From Nephromyces sp. MM_2019 (Eukaryota > Apicomplexa > Aconoidasida > Nephromycida), in the NCBI GenBank assembly GCA_015657535.1, contig JADHZB010002136.1:1-45620 (forward strand): 45,620 nt of DNA, written 5' to 3'. Positions 44,970-45,620 of the stretch are shown piece after piece. Made by a program: the position numbers and the translations under genes. The notes beneath the pieces were generated by a model. It saw nothing but the letters and a program-made list of their open reading frames with translations. It had not been told where the DNA came from and ran no database searches. Numbering within the stretch: the first letter of the stretch is position 1; every line of letters begins with the position of its first letter.

Positions 44970-45620
44970 CACTTTCTTACAAATTATTTTATCCATGGAT
45001 AATATTGATATGCCCTGAACTTGCTGAATTGCATAATCATCATCTACCAATTCGAGATGCACTACTAAAGCAGCCGATAAATCACTTTTAAATATTCCGA
45101 AATGTATATATATATATGGTCAAAACACATTAGAAATAATTTTATTATTATTATTGGATCAGAAAGGGTACTAAATTGATGCACTGATATCAAAATAGAG
45201 AACTAGCGATGTTGAATTCTTCTTAAACATAATGCTAGTTACAATATATGAACCTAGAATGGCCATACTTTAGCTAATAATTGGTGATAAATTAATAAAT
45301 CGCTTATTCAAAATGTATTAAACGAAACGGGAAAGTTGATTAAAAATCCAGAAAAGGGAAAGAAGACACTTTCTGAACCGATTAAACTTAAAAAAAGACA
45401 ATTTCTATAATCCACAATTCATCCCGGCACTGAATAGAGATATGCGAATTAATTTTACTAAATACAATTCATTTGCAATTGATCACATATAGTCGAGAAA
45501 AGATGTCTGGATCAACCAAAATCAGTTATGATAAAAATACAATTGATTTATAATCATTAAAGGTCATTTGAGGCACCAAATATAGTTGCAAGAACAATTT
45601 GTACTCGATTTCGAAACAAA
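44970..45620 (+). pseudogene. Unidentified decayed coding segments at the right edge
   Basis: Protein-like stretches in different plus-strand frames follow one another. About 44995-45091 reads ICPELAELHNHHLPIRDALL; about 45206-45300 has MLVTIYEPRMAIL, a TAG, then LIIGDKLINRLF. About 45303-45410 reads QNVLNETGKLIKNPEKGKKT, then LSEPIKLKKRQF; about 45417-45530 reads QFIPALNRDMRINFTKYNSF, then DHI, a TAG, and SRKDVWINQNQL. Composition differs from the AT-rich surroundings. I do not recognise the protein. Either a pseudogene, or a gene with small introns whose borders I misread, continuing beyond the window. Confidence 0.4.

Overview
This is nuclear DNA of an AT-rich eukaryote. Genes are sparse and carry spliceosomal introns (GT...AG, 11-nt to 1.3-kb segments between consistent phases), secreted proteins have signal peptides and GPI-type tails, and TAA, TAG and TGA all act as stops. 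The protein set (BT1/folate-biopterin-type transporter, secreted cysteine-containing surface proteins, S1/P1 nuclease, ribophorin-like ER protein) would fit an apicomplexan-like protist. That assignment is an inference and I cannot name the species. There are no bacterial operons, CRISPR arrays, rRNA genes or confident tRNA genes.

Layout. 1-2838: the 3' part of an inositol polyphosphate 5-phosphatase-type gene (+), with introns packed with TG and CA microsatellites and a tail peppered with Thr-His repeats. 3805-5283, 6880-8520 and 15218-16461 (all -): three members of what looks like one undescribed family of secreted, tail-anchored (GPI-type), vWA-like proteins. Each has a signal-peptide exon joined by a phase-1 intron. 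Two of them share an almost identical 5' cassette but have very different ectodomains. 12244-14746 (+): an eight-exon ER membrane protein, probably ribophorin II/SWP1 of oligosaccharyltransferase, with an 11-nt microexon and a KKxx tail. 18886-20487 (+): an intact proton-coupled oligopeptide transporter. 23277-24857 (+): a BT1-family transporter. An 84-bp perfect inverted copy of part of its own coding sequence lies just upstream, beside an unexplained GC-rich island.

The right 18 kb is mostly a gene graveyard. It holds a sarcosine-oxidase-like FAD oxidoreductase pseudogene (27779-29038), an alpha/beta-hydrolase pseudogene with introns still in place (34136-35991), a possible transporter remnant (36890-37321), a protein-kinase remnant (40270-40856) and coding-like debris at the right edge. 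The one clearly intact gene there is a membrane-anchored S1/P1 nuclease (38232-39539) with all nine zinc ligands. A 50-codon membrane ORF (30714-30866) may also be real.

Functionally, the intact genes are about the cell boundary: secreted or anchored surface proteins, a glycosylation-machinery subunit that would act on secretory cargo, nutrient importers (peptides, BT1 substrate) and an outward-facing nuclease for salvage. The lost genes are soluble metabolic or signalling enzymes. This is the pattern expected of a host-dependent organism, but that reading is inference.
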